64,000 nucleotides of DNA from Streptomyces pristinaespiralis. GTDB taxonomy: Bacteria > Actinomycetota > Actinomycetes > Streptomycetales > Streptomycetaceae. A program made the position numbers and the translations under genes. Location of the stretch: assembly GCF_001278075.1 (NCBI RefSeq), contig NZ_CP011340.1, forward strand, positions 2,852,001 through 2,916,000, given 5' to 3'. This document shows positions 35,601 through 42,169 of the stretch, in pieces. Under the pieces are notes generated by a model. It was not told the origin of the DNA, did no database searches, and saw only the letters and a program-made list of their open reading frames with translations. Every line of letters starts with the position of its first letter. The stretch's first letter is position 1.

Positions 35601-36537
35601 GGTACGAGAGCCCGACCGTCGGCGCGAGACCACCCGCGACCGGCACCGTGCGCATCGGGTACGACCAGGAGAAGCCGCCCGTCGACTGGGAGACGCTCCA
35701 GCTCGCCGAGGGAGCGAGCGCCGTCGCGCCGTAAGTGCCCTGCGAGGAGGAGGCGCCCGCTGCGAGGGCGACGAGGGAAGCGCCCTGTACGGCCATGGTG
35801 GACGCGCCGCCCGGCTCCGCGGCGGCGGCCGTGATCTCGGCGGTCGCCGTGTTCGTGACGGGGTCGTTCACCGTGGGCAGGGGTGTGCCGGTGGACGGAC
35901 ATGCCTTGCTGCCCGGTTCGGCAACCGCGGCGCAGGCGGGGAGCTGGACCAGGCGCAGCCGGGCTCCGTAGGAGCCGCCGTACGCCTCGTCGAAGGCCGA
36001 GTAGTCCACGGACAGACGCACCTTGGCGGCCGCCTCGGCGTCGTCGGCCCGCTGAACGCGCAGGACGGCACCGGCGCCGAGGTCGGCCGCTCGCTTGGCC
36101 GGCAGGACGTCGACACGCACGTCGGAGGGGCCGGCTTGGGCCTTGGCCGCCAAGGACCGTGCCCCCGTGGCCTTGCGGTCCTTCGCAGGCTTGGTGCTCA
36201 CGGGCGAGACCGCGACCGGAAGGCCGCCGACCTTCACCTTCGTCGAGGATGCGGAGACGGTGACATCGGCGCTGCCGCCGGCCGGCCAGACCGCCTTGTC
36301 CAGCCTGCTGACGGCAGCCTTCCTGGCCGGGTCGGACGGGCGCGGCAGAGCCTTGCCGTCCTTGCCCTCCAACGGGTCGCCGAAGTTCTGGACCCCGGGG
36401 CGGCTGCGGCTGCCCCGGTCCTCGACCGGCAGGGCCTCGGCGGCACTGCCCGTCAAGGCGATGATCACACCCACCGTGGTTGCCGACAGCAACCATCTGG
36501 GCATGCGCCGGTTCATCGACCGGCCTTTAAGTGGCAT
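29611..36537 (-). CDS. Secreted RHS polymorphic toxin with Hint domain and C-terminal toxin candidate (RHS2)
   Basis: Predicted exported toxin of 2308 residues. ATG 36537 has GGAG 7 nt upstream in a leader nearly identical to that of RHS1. The signal peptide (WLLSATTVGVIIALTGSAAEA), N-terminal region and RHS repeats parallel RHS1; the RHS core runs ~1816-1893 (LTHLGAREYDPVLGRFISAD, ADPSG). The pretoxin linker again has two Cys (AVQDCASNPAVGTC). A Hint/intein-like domain follows: Cys2056, HSFLPGSLVLMADGS, THPFWVES, ending VLVHN with Asn2201, so autoproteolytic release of the tip is likely. The last ~105 residues (HIVFNHTPEGLN ... VKNAFPVKR) faintly resemble BECR-fold/EndoU-type RNases; that assignment is weak. 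Confidence 0.9.
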   Translation of the reverse strand: MPLKGRSMNRRMPRWLLSATTVGVIIALTGSAAEALPVEDRGSRSRPGVQNFGDPLEGKDGKALPRPSDPARKAAVSRLDKAVWPAGGSADVTVSASSTKVKVGGLPVAVSPVSTKPAKDRKATGARSLAAKAQAGPSDVRVDVLPAKRAADLGAGAVLRVQRADDAEAAAKVRLSVDYSAFDEAYGGSYGARLRLVQLPACAAVAEPGSKACPSTGTPLPTVNDPVTNTATAEITAAAAEPGGASTMAVQGASLVALAAGASSSQGTYGATALAPSASWSVSQSTGGFSWSYPMRTVPVAGGLAPTVGLSYQSQSTDGRTSATNNQGSWIGEGFSYESGYIERQYKPCTEDGHDGSAEQCWAFDNATIMLNGSASQIIKDDATGQWRLSNSDGSKVEKLTGATNGDNDGEHWRITTPDSKEYYFGLNRLPGWSSGNEETASVWTAPVFGDDSGEPCYNATFAGAHCQQAWRWNLDYVKDPHDNVVSHYYEREINHYALGGKTDVNGTAYHRGGYLKRIDYGQRDTQVYAAKAPARVTFDVAERCLPDASFDCAETKRTTGNASRWPDVPVDRECKAATKCGADQISPTFFTTKRLKAVVTQMRQDATTYQDVDAWIFTHLFLDNGDDSKSMWLSKIDHEGRVGTTAKVPSLELFGEQKDNRVDAIGDNIAPFKRYRLAAVVSETGAQLDVNYAPAECTVPTLPKPGESTKRCYPVKWAAPGHVDPIDDWFHKYVVAEIVETDRTGGADKMVTRYAYEGPAGWRHSKPDGITPTEFLTWGEWQGYGKVKVTSGSEDVQRSRIEYTYLQGLNGDKLPGGGTRSASVTDSTGTVYTDDEDFTGFELETQVYNGASVTTKVIKKPWKHHTATQTKDWGTVRATLVKPSLTRGFTALKSGGWRESRSQTTYDTVTGTGRVTQAEDFGLVVPETATLAEKAAAAKDDTCTRTWYADNKAAGQNFLDRVKRVETVAVNCSATPDRKTQVISDTRTFYDSLAHGAAPTRGLETSSERLASHDGTTATYQETFKNTYDSYGRPATATTPATGRTTTAYTMVNGLTTQTKATNALGHAVTTDYDPAWGQSRGQTDANGKRTDMAFDGLGRVTSVWLQDRSKAAGQTPNNKYSYLVRRDAPVAVKSEILEEGGSYSSEYTLYDSMLRARQRQAVGPGGTRLVADTFYDSRGKLKTAYDTYQATGAPSDQLLIVRNGEVESQTHYEYDDMGRTTATVFSVAGVEQWRSTTVHEGDRIHQIPPQGGVGTTTLTDASGKVTEVRQYQSGTPGGTGPVAYTSTKYSYTPSGELETVVDSQQNTWSFTYDQRGRKVRSQDPDSGTTVMGYDDADRVTSVVHEGRNTTITSTYDAIGRMTGTYDGAVSAGKKISETRYDRPGMLGLPYASLRYVGATEYFGTIVQTADDFYRPTKTVYSVPASQGALAGNYTFTSAFNRDGTPQSSGLPAAGGLSAEVLAFGYDELQRPVTMKGTDTIISGTTWSPTSELLQFELNSGGKKVWQTFDYERGTKRLKEAKVDVYGSTGGPVKQTAYSYDAAGNILSMADSGSVSSLVDVQCFRYDANKRLSEAWTPSANTTTAAGSGTIGTTAPVDGSQPSACAGAPGSAALGGPAAYWKSYRADAIGNRTQEIVHDTGLDASKDVTRTYTYGENGAGPHAVTKVVENTPTGARQSTYGYDEAGNMDTRTVGGDTDTLSWDVNGKLSKVSVPDDVTTPADEAGDTTFLYDSEGTRVQRKDPSGTTVYLPGTELFLPAGSTSVQATRYYTLAGQNVAVRTNDNTITFLASDHNGTGDVAVQSATGAVTSRRYDPYGNARGQAPGGGSWPVEQGFVGGTLDETTGLTHLGAREYDPVLGRFISADPIVAFANAQQMSGYAYGNNSPVTFADPSGTIPAECWEGIITCRMGPNGWEFGEVRESAPAKTKEEQDVEVAQQAVASANQGITEVTDKIIEELKDIAGVNAVQDCASNPAVGTCLKAAAEVASLFLGAWLKGLVKAKKIKKAIELLPDLYGAINRLRKAEKQLDKAEDALEKSKKAKPKGKNKKRDDDSCEAHSFLPGSLVLMADGSKKKIEDVGLGDKVEVTDPKTGENSDREVVRTIVTEDDKDFVTLTVSTGSGAAELVSTVTHPFWVESAQAWVDAGDLEPGMDLRTADGDQVELTALDFFEKRQRTHDLTVAGIHAYFVFAGAEPVLVHNMDLNCLTINDGHIVFNHTPEGLNSGDAKKTEWLPGTTKDSRAKIIKEVLSKGREVHDTKNRDGKVFELRYNDPIGYDRKVPRNKLYVMRVYYDPDENYVKNAFPVKR

Positions 36538-36572
36538 CACGTGTCTCCACACGTCGACAGGATCAGAACAGA

Positions 36573-36614
36573 CCGGGCGGGCGGGCCGGTCACAGAGCCG
36601 GCCCGCCCGCCCGG
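36573..36614 (-). terminator. Very strong hairpin between LamG gene and RHS2
   Basis: Seventeen-base-pair perfect G/C arms (CCGGGCGGGCGGGCCGG and complement), 8-nt loop, starting 3 nt after the LamG stop and ending only 35 nt before the RHS2 ATG. There is no room for a separate promoter, so RHS2 probably depends on read-through. Confidence 0.75.
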
Positions 36615-36617
36615 GGC

Positions 36618-39600
36618 TTACATGTCCGGCAGAGCCATCGGGTTGGACATCTGCTGGATCGCGGTCTTGTCCGCGGCTCCGCTGTAGACACGGACCTCGT
36701 CGATCGCGCCCGCGAAGTACTCACTGCCGCCGCCGAGGGCCGAACGGCCCACCTGGAGGGCGCCGGTGGCGGCCCACAGGGTGTCGTCGGTGCCGTGCGC
36801 GATGTCGGCGAGCATGCCGTTCACGTACAGCCGGATCTCGTTGGCGAACGCGTCGTACACGACGGCCAGGTGCTGGCCCGCCGGGTCGGTGTCCGGCAGC
36901 TCCTGGTCGTCGGTGAACTTCTTCACCGGGGCCGTGGCCGAGTCGGACTCGGCGACCGCGAGTTCCCACATGGACGGGGTCTCGGCGTCCGGGGCGGGCC
37001 GGTAGCGGACCGCGAGGCGGTTGGCCGCCGTACCCGGCAGAGAAAGGACCGTCTGGGCCTTCTCCGGGTCGAGCGTGGTGAGCAGGGTCCGGGCGGTGAC
37101 TGTGAAGCTGCTCGCTCCGGTGACCGGCGCGGTGGCCGTGGACGCGTAGTCCCCGTCACCGTCGAGCACCAGGTGGCCCGCTCCGACGAGGGGGTACGGG
37201 TCCAGCGACAGCGGGTCGGTCGGCGCGCCCATGACGGTGGCGTTGCCCGCCAGCTGCAACGCCTGCCCCGCCCCCGTGTCCGGGGAGGACCCGGAGGTGG
37301 CCGAGTCGAGCTGCCAGTAGTTCTTGCGCTCGGGCTTGACCGTCATCATCTCCGCCACCTGGGCGGCGGGCAGGACACGGTCGAAGACGCGGACCTCGGC
37401 GAGGTCACCGTCGAAGTTGTCGCGGTAGCCGCTCTTGGCCGTGGTGCGGCCGAGCTGGAGCGGGCCGTAGGAGCGCCACACCGAGCGGCGGGAGGCGACG
37501 CCCTTGGAGTCCTTGTTGATGTAGAGCCGCAGTTCGGACTTGGTGGCGTCGTAGACACCGGTCAGCAGGACCCACTGGTCGGGGACGACGCTGACGCCCG
37601 TGGCGACGGCCTTCCATTCGCCGAGCGTGTCCACGTCGGTCACCGGGACGGAGAACGCCCAGGTGCCGGCCGTCTGGTCGTAGCCGAGGGTGAAGCCCGG
37701 TTCGCCGGTGCCGTCCTGGCTGACGACCGCCATGTCACGGGTGGGCGTGCCCTTCGGACGGACCCAGGCGCTGACGCTGAAGCTCTTCGAGGAGTCGAGG
37801 ACCGTCTCGTTGACGTCGGCGTAGGCGGCGGAGGTGCCGTCGAAGCGTGCGGCGGCGTCGACCTTGCCGCCGGGGCCCTCCACCCCGAAGGTGACACCGG
37901 TGCCGGCGGTCGCCGAGAAGGCTCCGGTCTCGTCGTGCGCCTCGGTGCTCGTCGGCGCGTCGGCGAGGTTCCACTGGGCGGCGACGGGCGTTCCCTCGGT
38001 GACGAGGAACTCGTAGTGCGCCTTGGTGCTCGGGTTCTCGGCCTTGTCGACGGCGATGACGTCGACCCAGTGGCGTCCGGCGCGCGTCGGCATCCAGCTC
38101 ACCGTGGCGGGGCCGCCGGCCGAGGTGGCGTTGATCGTGGTCGTCGGGGTGGCCGTGCTGTCGAACGCGTAGCGGTACTTGACGACGTCCGTGTCCGGCA
38201 CGGAGTCGTTCGGGTTCGGCGAGAAGGTGAACGAGCCGTAGGTGCCGACGCCGTCGTGGTAGACGGTGTCGGACGGGTACTGCTTGGACAGCACGTTCGG
38301 CCTGCCCGGCAGGGTCCGGTCGTAGATGAACTCGCAGCGGACGGAGTCGCCGTCGTAGCTCCACGGGCCGTAGCCGTCACCGTCGTAGGCGCGTGCGCTC
38401 CAGTAGATGACGGTGTTCTGCGGGATCGTCGACTTCACGGTGTGCGTGAACTTGGTGCCGGAGGTCGGCGCCAGCCAGGAGGGGGTGAGGTACGTGTAGC
38501 TCTTGGCCTCCTTGGTGACCGGGTCGGTCCAGTCGACCTTGAACTCGACCTTGACCTTGTCGGTGCTGCTGCTCGTGTGGTCCGGGTCGCTGGCGATGGC
38601 CTGGAGCTGCGGCGGGACCTCGGCGTACGGACGGCCGGTGCCGGAGGTGCACACGCCGCCGGGGTTCTGCGACAGCGTGGTGATCTTCCGCGGCAGGTTG
38701 TTGTAGCTGATGGAGAGGTACGCGTTGCCGCAGATCCGCTTCCATTCGGGCAGCCGGGTCTCGTCGGCGGCGCGCAGACCGAGCGTCATCGAGGACCAGC
38801 CCTCGGCCGCGGCGGTCTTCACCTCGGTGGTGAGCTCACCGGTGGCGCCGGCCTCGAAGTGCAGGTTGGCCTGGCTCGAGCAGCTGGTCGGCGAGATGGC
38901 CTTGTCGACGGTGCCGATGTGGTCCAGCCAGTCGTCCGAGGTGTTGGACCAGCTGGAGGACGAGGTGATGCTGTAGTTCTTGCCGCCGATGCGGTAGAGC
39001 CGGATCGGCTCGGCGGTCGGCGAGGCGCTGTAGATGTGCTCGACGCGGGCGGAGAACGTCGCGCCGAGGATCTGCTTGCCCTTGTAGAACGACATCGGCA
39101 TGGTGAACAGCAGCCGCCGCACACCCACGCCGTTGCAGGAGACCGGGCTGTAGTCGGTGGGGCACTTGCCGACACCGGCGCTGCCGGAGTACTTCCAGTC
39201 CTGCTCGCTCGGCATGCCCGACATCACGCCGGTCCACGCGGTGCGCGAAGTGGTGCGCTGGATCGGGTCGATGACGACCGGGAAGACGGTGTCCTTGCCC
39301 TTGAGCAGCTTCTGGTCGGGCACCAGGGACAGCTTGCCCTTGCCGACCTCGAGGCCGAGGGGTGAGGTCTTTCCACCGCCTCCGGGGCCGGCGAGCGCGG
39401 GCTCGGGTGCGACGGACGGGGCCGGGGCCGCGTCCGCGGACGCGGCGGCGAGTGCCTTGGAGACGGCCTTCGGGCCCTGCTTCCTGGCCGCTGCCTCCTT
39501 GACGGCGGCCGAGTCCCACATCACGGGCCTGCCCGCCTCGAAGACGGTGCCGCCGACGGCGGCGTCCTCGGCCTTGAGGGCGCCGGTGGCGTCCTCCTCG

Positions 39601-40289
39601 ACCTTGAGGCCGTCGGTCTTCAGGCCGAGGTCGAGCCTGGCGAGGCGCGGATCGGCGGCGGCCTGCGGGGTCTTGACGACGAGGAGGTGGCCGAAGCCGT
39701 CCGCCTCGGCGCGCACCGCGAGGTCGACGCCGGGCAGGGCGTCCCGGTAGGTGGCGGTGTCCCCGTCGAGGACCGGCGCGGGAAGCTTCCCGTGCGGCCA
39801 GGTCAGCGACAGCTCACGGCCCGCCTGGTTCATGGTGACGAACGGCTTGCCCGCCGTGCCGTCGGAGAACGACAGGCCGACCGCGGCCGCCTTCGGCGCG
39901 ACGCTGCCGTCTGCGGCCCGCACCAGGGTCCGGTCGATGTCGACCCAGGAGCCGCCCTGGAAGGTGCGGATCGGGTCGGTGTACTCGCGGGCCGTGAAGG
40001 TGCCGTTGGGCTCGGCGTAGATCTCCCGGCGCGCGGTGCGCATGCCGAGGATCTCGATCTTCTTGCCGCTCTTCTTCGCGACCGCGAGGGCCTCCGCCTC
40101 CGTCTGCACGGGGCTCCCCGTGCCGACGGCGGACTGCTTCGGTGCGGCGTCGGCGCCTTCCGGGTCGTCCGGCAGCGCGTTGAAGCCGCCGGTCAGTACG
40201 GCGCCGGCCGCCACCGCGGCGATCGCGCCGCGCAGCACCAGGCCGCGTCGTATACGTCTGGACACGTGTCCGTTCTCCCTGTCGTTCAT
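36618..40289 (-). CDS. Secreted LamG-domain / DNRLRE-like exoprotein
   Basis: Large exported protein of 1223 residues starting at ATG 40289, which shares one base with the FG-GAP2 stop (TGATG). The signal sequence is LVLRGAIAAVAAGAVLTGGF. Residues ~350-530 resemble the DNRLRE repeats found before RHS proteins (VGVRRLLFTMPMSFYKGK, ILGATFSARVEHIYSAS). Residues ~540-800 are Ig/Fn3-like strands. Two LamG (concanavalin-like) domains follow at ~825-990 (FSVSAWVRPKGTPTRDMAVV) and ~1030-1217 (FTVTARTLLTTLDPEKAQTV). No enzyme motif is seen. Likely an adhesive or structural partner of RHS2, inferred from operon context. Confidence 0.87.
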   Translation of the reverse strand: MNDRENGHVSRRIRRGLVLRGAIAAVAAGAVLTGGFNALPDDPEGADAAPKQSAVGTGSPVQTEAEALAVAKKSGKKIEILGMRTARREIYAEPNGTFTAREYTDPIRTFQGGSWVDIDRTLVRAADGSVAPKAAAVGLSFSDGTAGKPFVTMNQAGRELSLTWPHGKLPAPVLDGDTATYRDALPGVDLAVRAEADGFGHLLVVKTPQAAADPRLARLDLGLKTDGLKVEEDATGALKAEDAAVGGTVFEAGRPVMWDSAAVKEAAARKQGPKAVSKALAAASADAAPAPSVAPEPALAGPGGGGKTSPLGLEVGKGKLSLVPDQKLLKGKDTVFPVVIDPIQRTTSRTAWTGVMSGMPSEQDWKYSGSAGVGKCPTDYSPVSCNGVGVRRLLFTMPMSFYKGKQILGATFSARVEHIYSASPTAEPIRLYRIGGKNYSITSSSSWSNTSDDWLDHIGTVDKAISPTSCSSQANLHFEAGATGELTTEVKTAAAEGWSSMTLGLRAADETRLPEWKRICGNAYLSISYNNLPRKITTLSQNPGGVCTSGTGRPYAEVPPQLQAIASDPDHTSSSTDKVKVEFKVDWTDPVTKEAKSYTYLTPSWLAPTSGTKFTHTVKSTIPQNTVIYWSARAYDGDGYGPWSYDGDSVRCEFIYDRTLPGRPNVLSKQYPSDTVYHDGVGTYGSFTFSPNPNDSVPDTDVVKYRYAFDSTATPTTTINATSAGGPATVSWMPTRAGRHWVDVIAVDKAENPSTKAHYEFLVTEGTPVAAQWNLADAPTSTEAHDETGAFSATAGTGVTFGVEGPGGKVDAAARFDGTSAAYADVNETVLDSSKSFSVSAWVRPKGTPTRDMAVVSQDGTGEPGFTLGYDQTAGTWAFSVPVTDVDTLGEWKAVATGVSVVPDQWVLLTGVYDATKSELRLYINKDSKGVASRRSVWRSYGPLQLGRTTAKSGYRDNFDGDLAEVRVFDRVLPAAQVAEMMTVKPERKNYWQLDSATSGSSPDTGAGQALQLAGNATVMGAPTDPLSLDPYPLVGAGHLVLDGDGDYASTATAPVTGASSFTVTARTLLTTLDPEKAQTVLSLPGTAANRLAVRYRPAPDAETPSMWELAVAESDSATAPVKKFTDDQELPDTDPAGQHLAVVYDAFANEIRLYVNGMLADIAHGTDDTLWAATGALQVGRSALGGGSEYFAGAIDEVRVYSGAADKTAIQQMSNPMALPDM

Positions 40290-41857
40290 CAGCGGACCGC
40301 CGCACCGAATGCGGTGTCGCCGGCGGGAATTCCGTCCCAGCCGGGCTTGAAGGTCTTCGTGGGGGCGCCGCCGTTGGCCGTGCCCCACGGGAAGAGGTGC
40401 ACGCCGTGGTCCACCGCCGGCCCGTAGGGCATACCGACGTACAGGCCCGCCGTGGAGCCCGCGAGGCTCAGGCCGGCGAGCTGCACGGGAGCGGGCTCGC
40501 CGGGGATGCCCCAGCCCGGGTCGATCCACGCGTCGGACGCGCCGGCCGCGCCGACGAGGGGGACGATGTGGACGCCGCCCTTCTCCTGGTGCTCCTCGGC
40601 CGACTCCTCACCGGGGACGCCGATGGCGAGCCGGGTGTTGGTGCCGGAACTGGTGCTGCCGGGAGCGGTGTTGACGGCCGCGAGGCGCTGGCCGAAGAAG
40701 TCGCCCGCGTCGCTGGCCTGTTCGACGTCGGCGGTGTTCTGGTCGATCCAGGCGTGCTTGGCGAGCGTGCCGGCGGCCGTGACGCGGAAGACCTGTACCG
40801 CGCCCGCGTCGACGGTGGTCGACAGGTCCTCACCGGGGACGCCCACCGCGAGCAGCGACTCGTTGGTGGAGGTCGCGCCGGCCGGACGGTAGGGCACCAT
40901 CGCCAGGGAGGTCGCGAAGCCGTCGCCCGCTTCCTCGGCGCCGTCGACGATGTCCTGGTCCTGGCCGAGCCCGAAGAGCGGCTTGGGACTGCCCGACACC
41001 AGGGTGTGGCTGAGCACCGCGGCACCGCCGGCGAACGGCACGGTGCCGAGTGCCTCTCCAGGCGTGCCCACCGCGAAGTGGTGAGGGCTGGAGGCGACGG
41101 ACGCGCCGAAGCGGTCGTCCGGTTCGGCGGATCCGGGAATGGCGCCGCCGGTCTCCGTGTCCTGGCTGATCAGGCCGGCGACGGTCTGCCCGGTGCCGTG
41201 GATGTAGTAGAAGCCGCCCGCGTCCTCAACCGCCGGGTCGAGGACGGACTCGCCGGGCACCCCGACGACGAGGAAGGGCGAACCCGCCGCCGTCCTGCCG
41301 GCCGTGAGCGCGTAGCCGAGCCAGTCACCCGCCTCGGCGGCGCCGCCGAGGGTGGTGGTCGCCCCCTGGATGTGCTCCTTGGCGGCCTTGCCCCCGTTCA
41401 GGCCGGCGGCCGAGCCGTAGACGATGTGCACCATGCCGGCGTCGGCGTTGGTGGAGATGTCCTCGTACGGGGCGCCGACGGCCAGGTCGGCGCAGCCGTC
41501 CGCGTCGGCGTCGTAAACGGCGAGGGCGAATCCGTACTGGTCGTCGCGTTCGGCTCCGCCCGGGATTCCGGCGGTCTCCTGGGACAGTTCCAGGGCGCCC
41601 TTGTCGCCGCCGTAGACGATGTGGACCTTCCCCGCGCGGGGGACGGTGCCGACGGTCGCCTCCGGGTCGGCGATCGCCGTGTCCCGGATGCCGTCGCCGT
41701 TGAAGTCCGACTCCACGCCGGAGCAGGCGGCGGCGACGGCCGCGGCGGGCGTCGCCGGTCCGGCGCCCAGGGCCGAGGCGGTCAGGACGAGCGCGCCGGC
41801 GGTGAGCGCCGTCCGTCGTCGCATGGTGCGTCGTGGCCGACGCGTTGGACTGGTCAC
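40289..41857 (-). CDS. Secreted FG-GAP beta-propeller protein (FG-GAP2)
   Basis: Paralogue of FG-GAP1, 522 residues from GTG 41857 with GGGGAGGA ~10 nt upstream; MRRRTAL at 41824 is an alternative. Signal peptide ALTAGALVLTASALGAGPAT, then the calcium-loop unit DFNGDGIRDTAIADPEATV and ~6 further repeats (VVGVPGESVLDPAVEDAGG, VGVPGEDLSTTVDAGAVQVF). Large stretches are identical to FG-GAP1, so one arose by duplication. Its stop overlaps the LamG start by one base, giving a coupled FG-GAP2-LamG pair at the head of toxin module 2. Confidence 0.88.
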   Translation of the reverse strand: MTSPTRRPRRTMRRRTALTAGALVLTASALGAGPATPAAAVAAACSGVESDFNGDGIRDTAIADPEATVGTVPRAGKVHIVYGGDKGALELSQETAGIPGGAERDDQYGFALAVYDADADGCADLAVGAPYEDISTNADAGMVHIVYGSAAGLNGGKAAKEHIQGATTTLGGAAEAGDWLGYALTAGRTAAGSPFLVVGVPGESVLDPAVEDAGGFYYIHGTGQTVAGLISQDTETGGAIPGSAEPDDRFGASVASSPHHFAVGTPGEALGTVPFAGGAAVLSHTLVSGSPKPLFGLGQDQDIVDGAEEAGDGFATSLAMVPYRPAGATSTNESLLAVGVPGEDLSTTVDAGAVQVFRVTAAGTLAKHAWIDQNTADVEQASDAGDFFGQRLAAVNTAPGSTSSGTNTRLAIGVPGEESAEEHQEKGGVHIVPLVGAAGASDAWIDPGWGIPGEPAPVQLAGLSLAGSTAGLYVGMPYGPAVDHGVHLFPWGTANGGAPTKTFKPGWDGIPAGDTAFGAAVR

Positions 41858-42126
41858 TGCGTTGGTTCCTCCCCTTTGCTGCCGGCTGCTTCCGCCGGAG
41901 GTTCTCGGCGTCGGCGCCTGCGCGGCGCCCACGTGGGTCGAGGGGCCCGTCGGTCCGGGGGCGGGGCCGTTGGCGCGGCGGGGGCCGGCGGCGGCTTCCG
42001 TGGACACGGGTGCACGTGGCCGGGGGCACGCCGGACCGGGGGGAGCGACCGGGTGCGGAACTCCTCACGGAGACGGACGGTCGCTCCGGGGGCACTCGAG
42101 GCCCGCCGGTACGGCACGGCCCACCG
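41858..42126 (-). promoter_or_regulatory. Leader of FG-GAP2
   Basis: Most of the 312-bp gap before FG-GAP2. It carries a small hairpin CCGGC/GCCGG at 41882-41898 next to the SD and the 17-nt block (41941-41957) identical to the FG-GAP1 leader. The stretch is uniformly GC-rich, and no -10-like hexamer stands out. Confidence 0.4.
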
Positions 42127-42152
42127 GCGCCGTGGCCCCTCGGCCACGGCGC
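42127..42152 (-). terminator. Terminator of FG-GAP3
   Basis: Eleven-base-pair perfect arms (GCGCCGTGGCC and complement), 4-nt loop, 17 nt past the FG-GAP3 stop. Confidence 0.75.
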
Positions 42153-42169
42153 GGACCGGCCGCGTCCCG

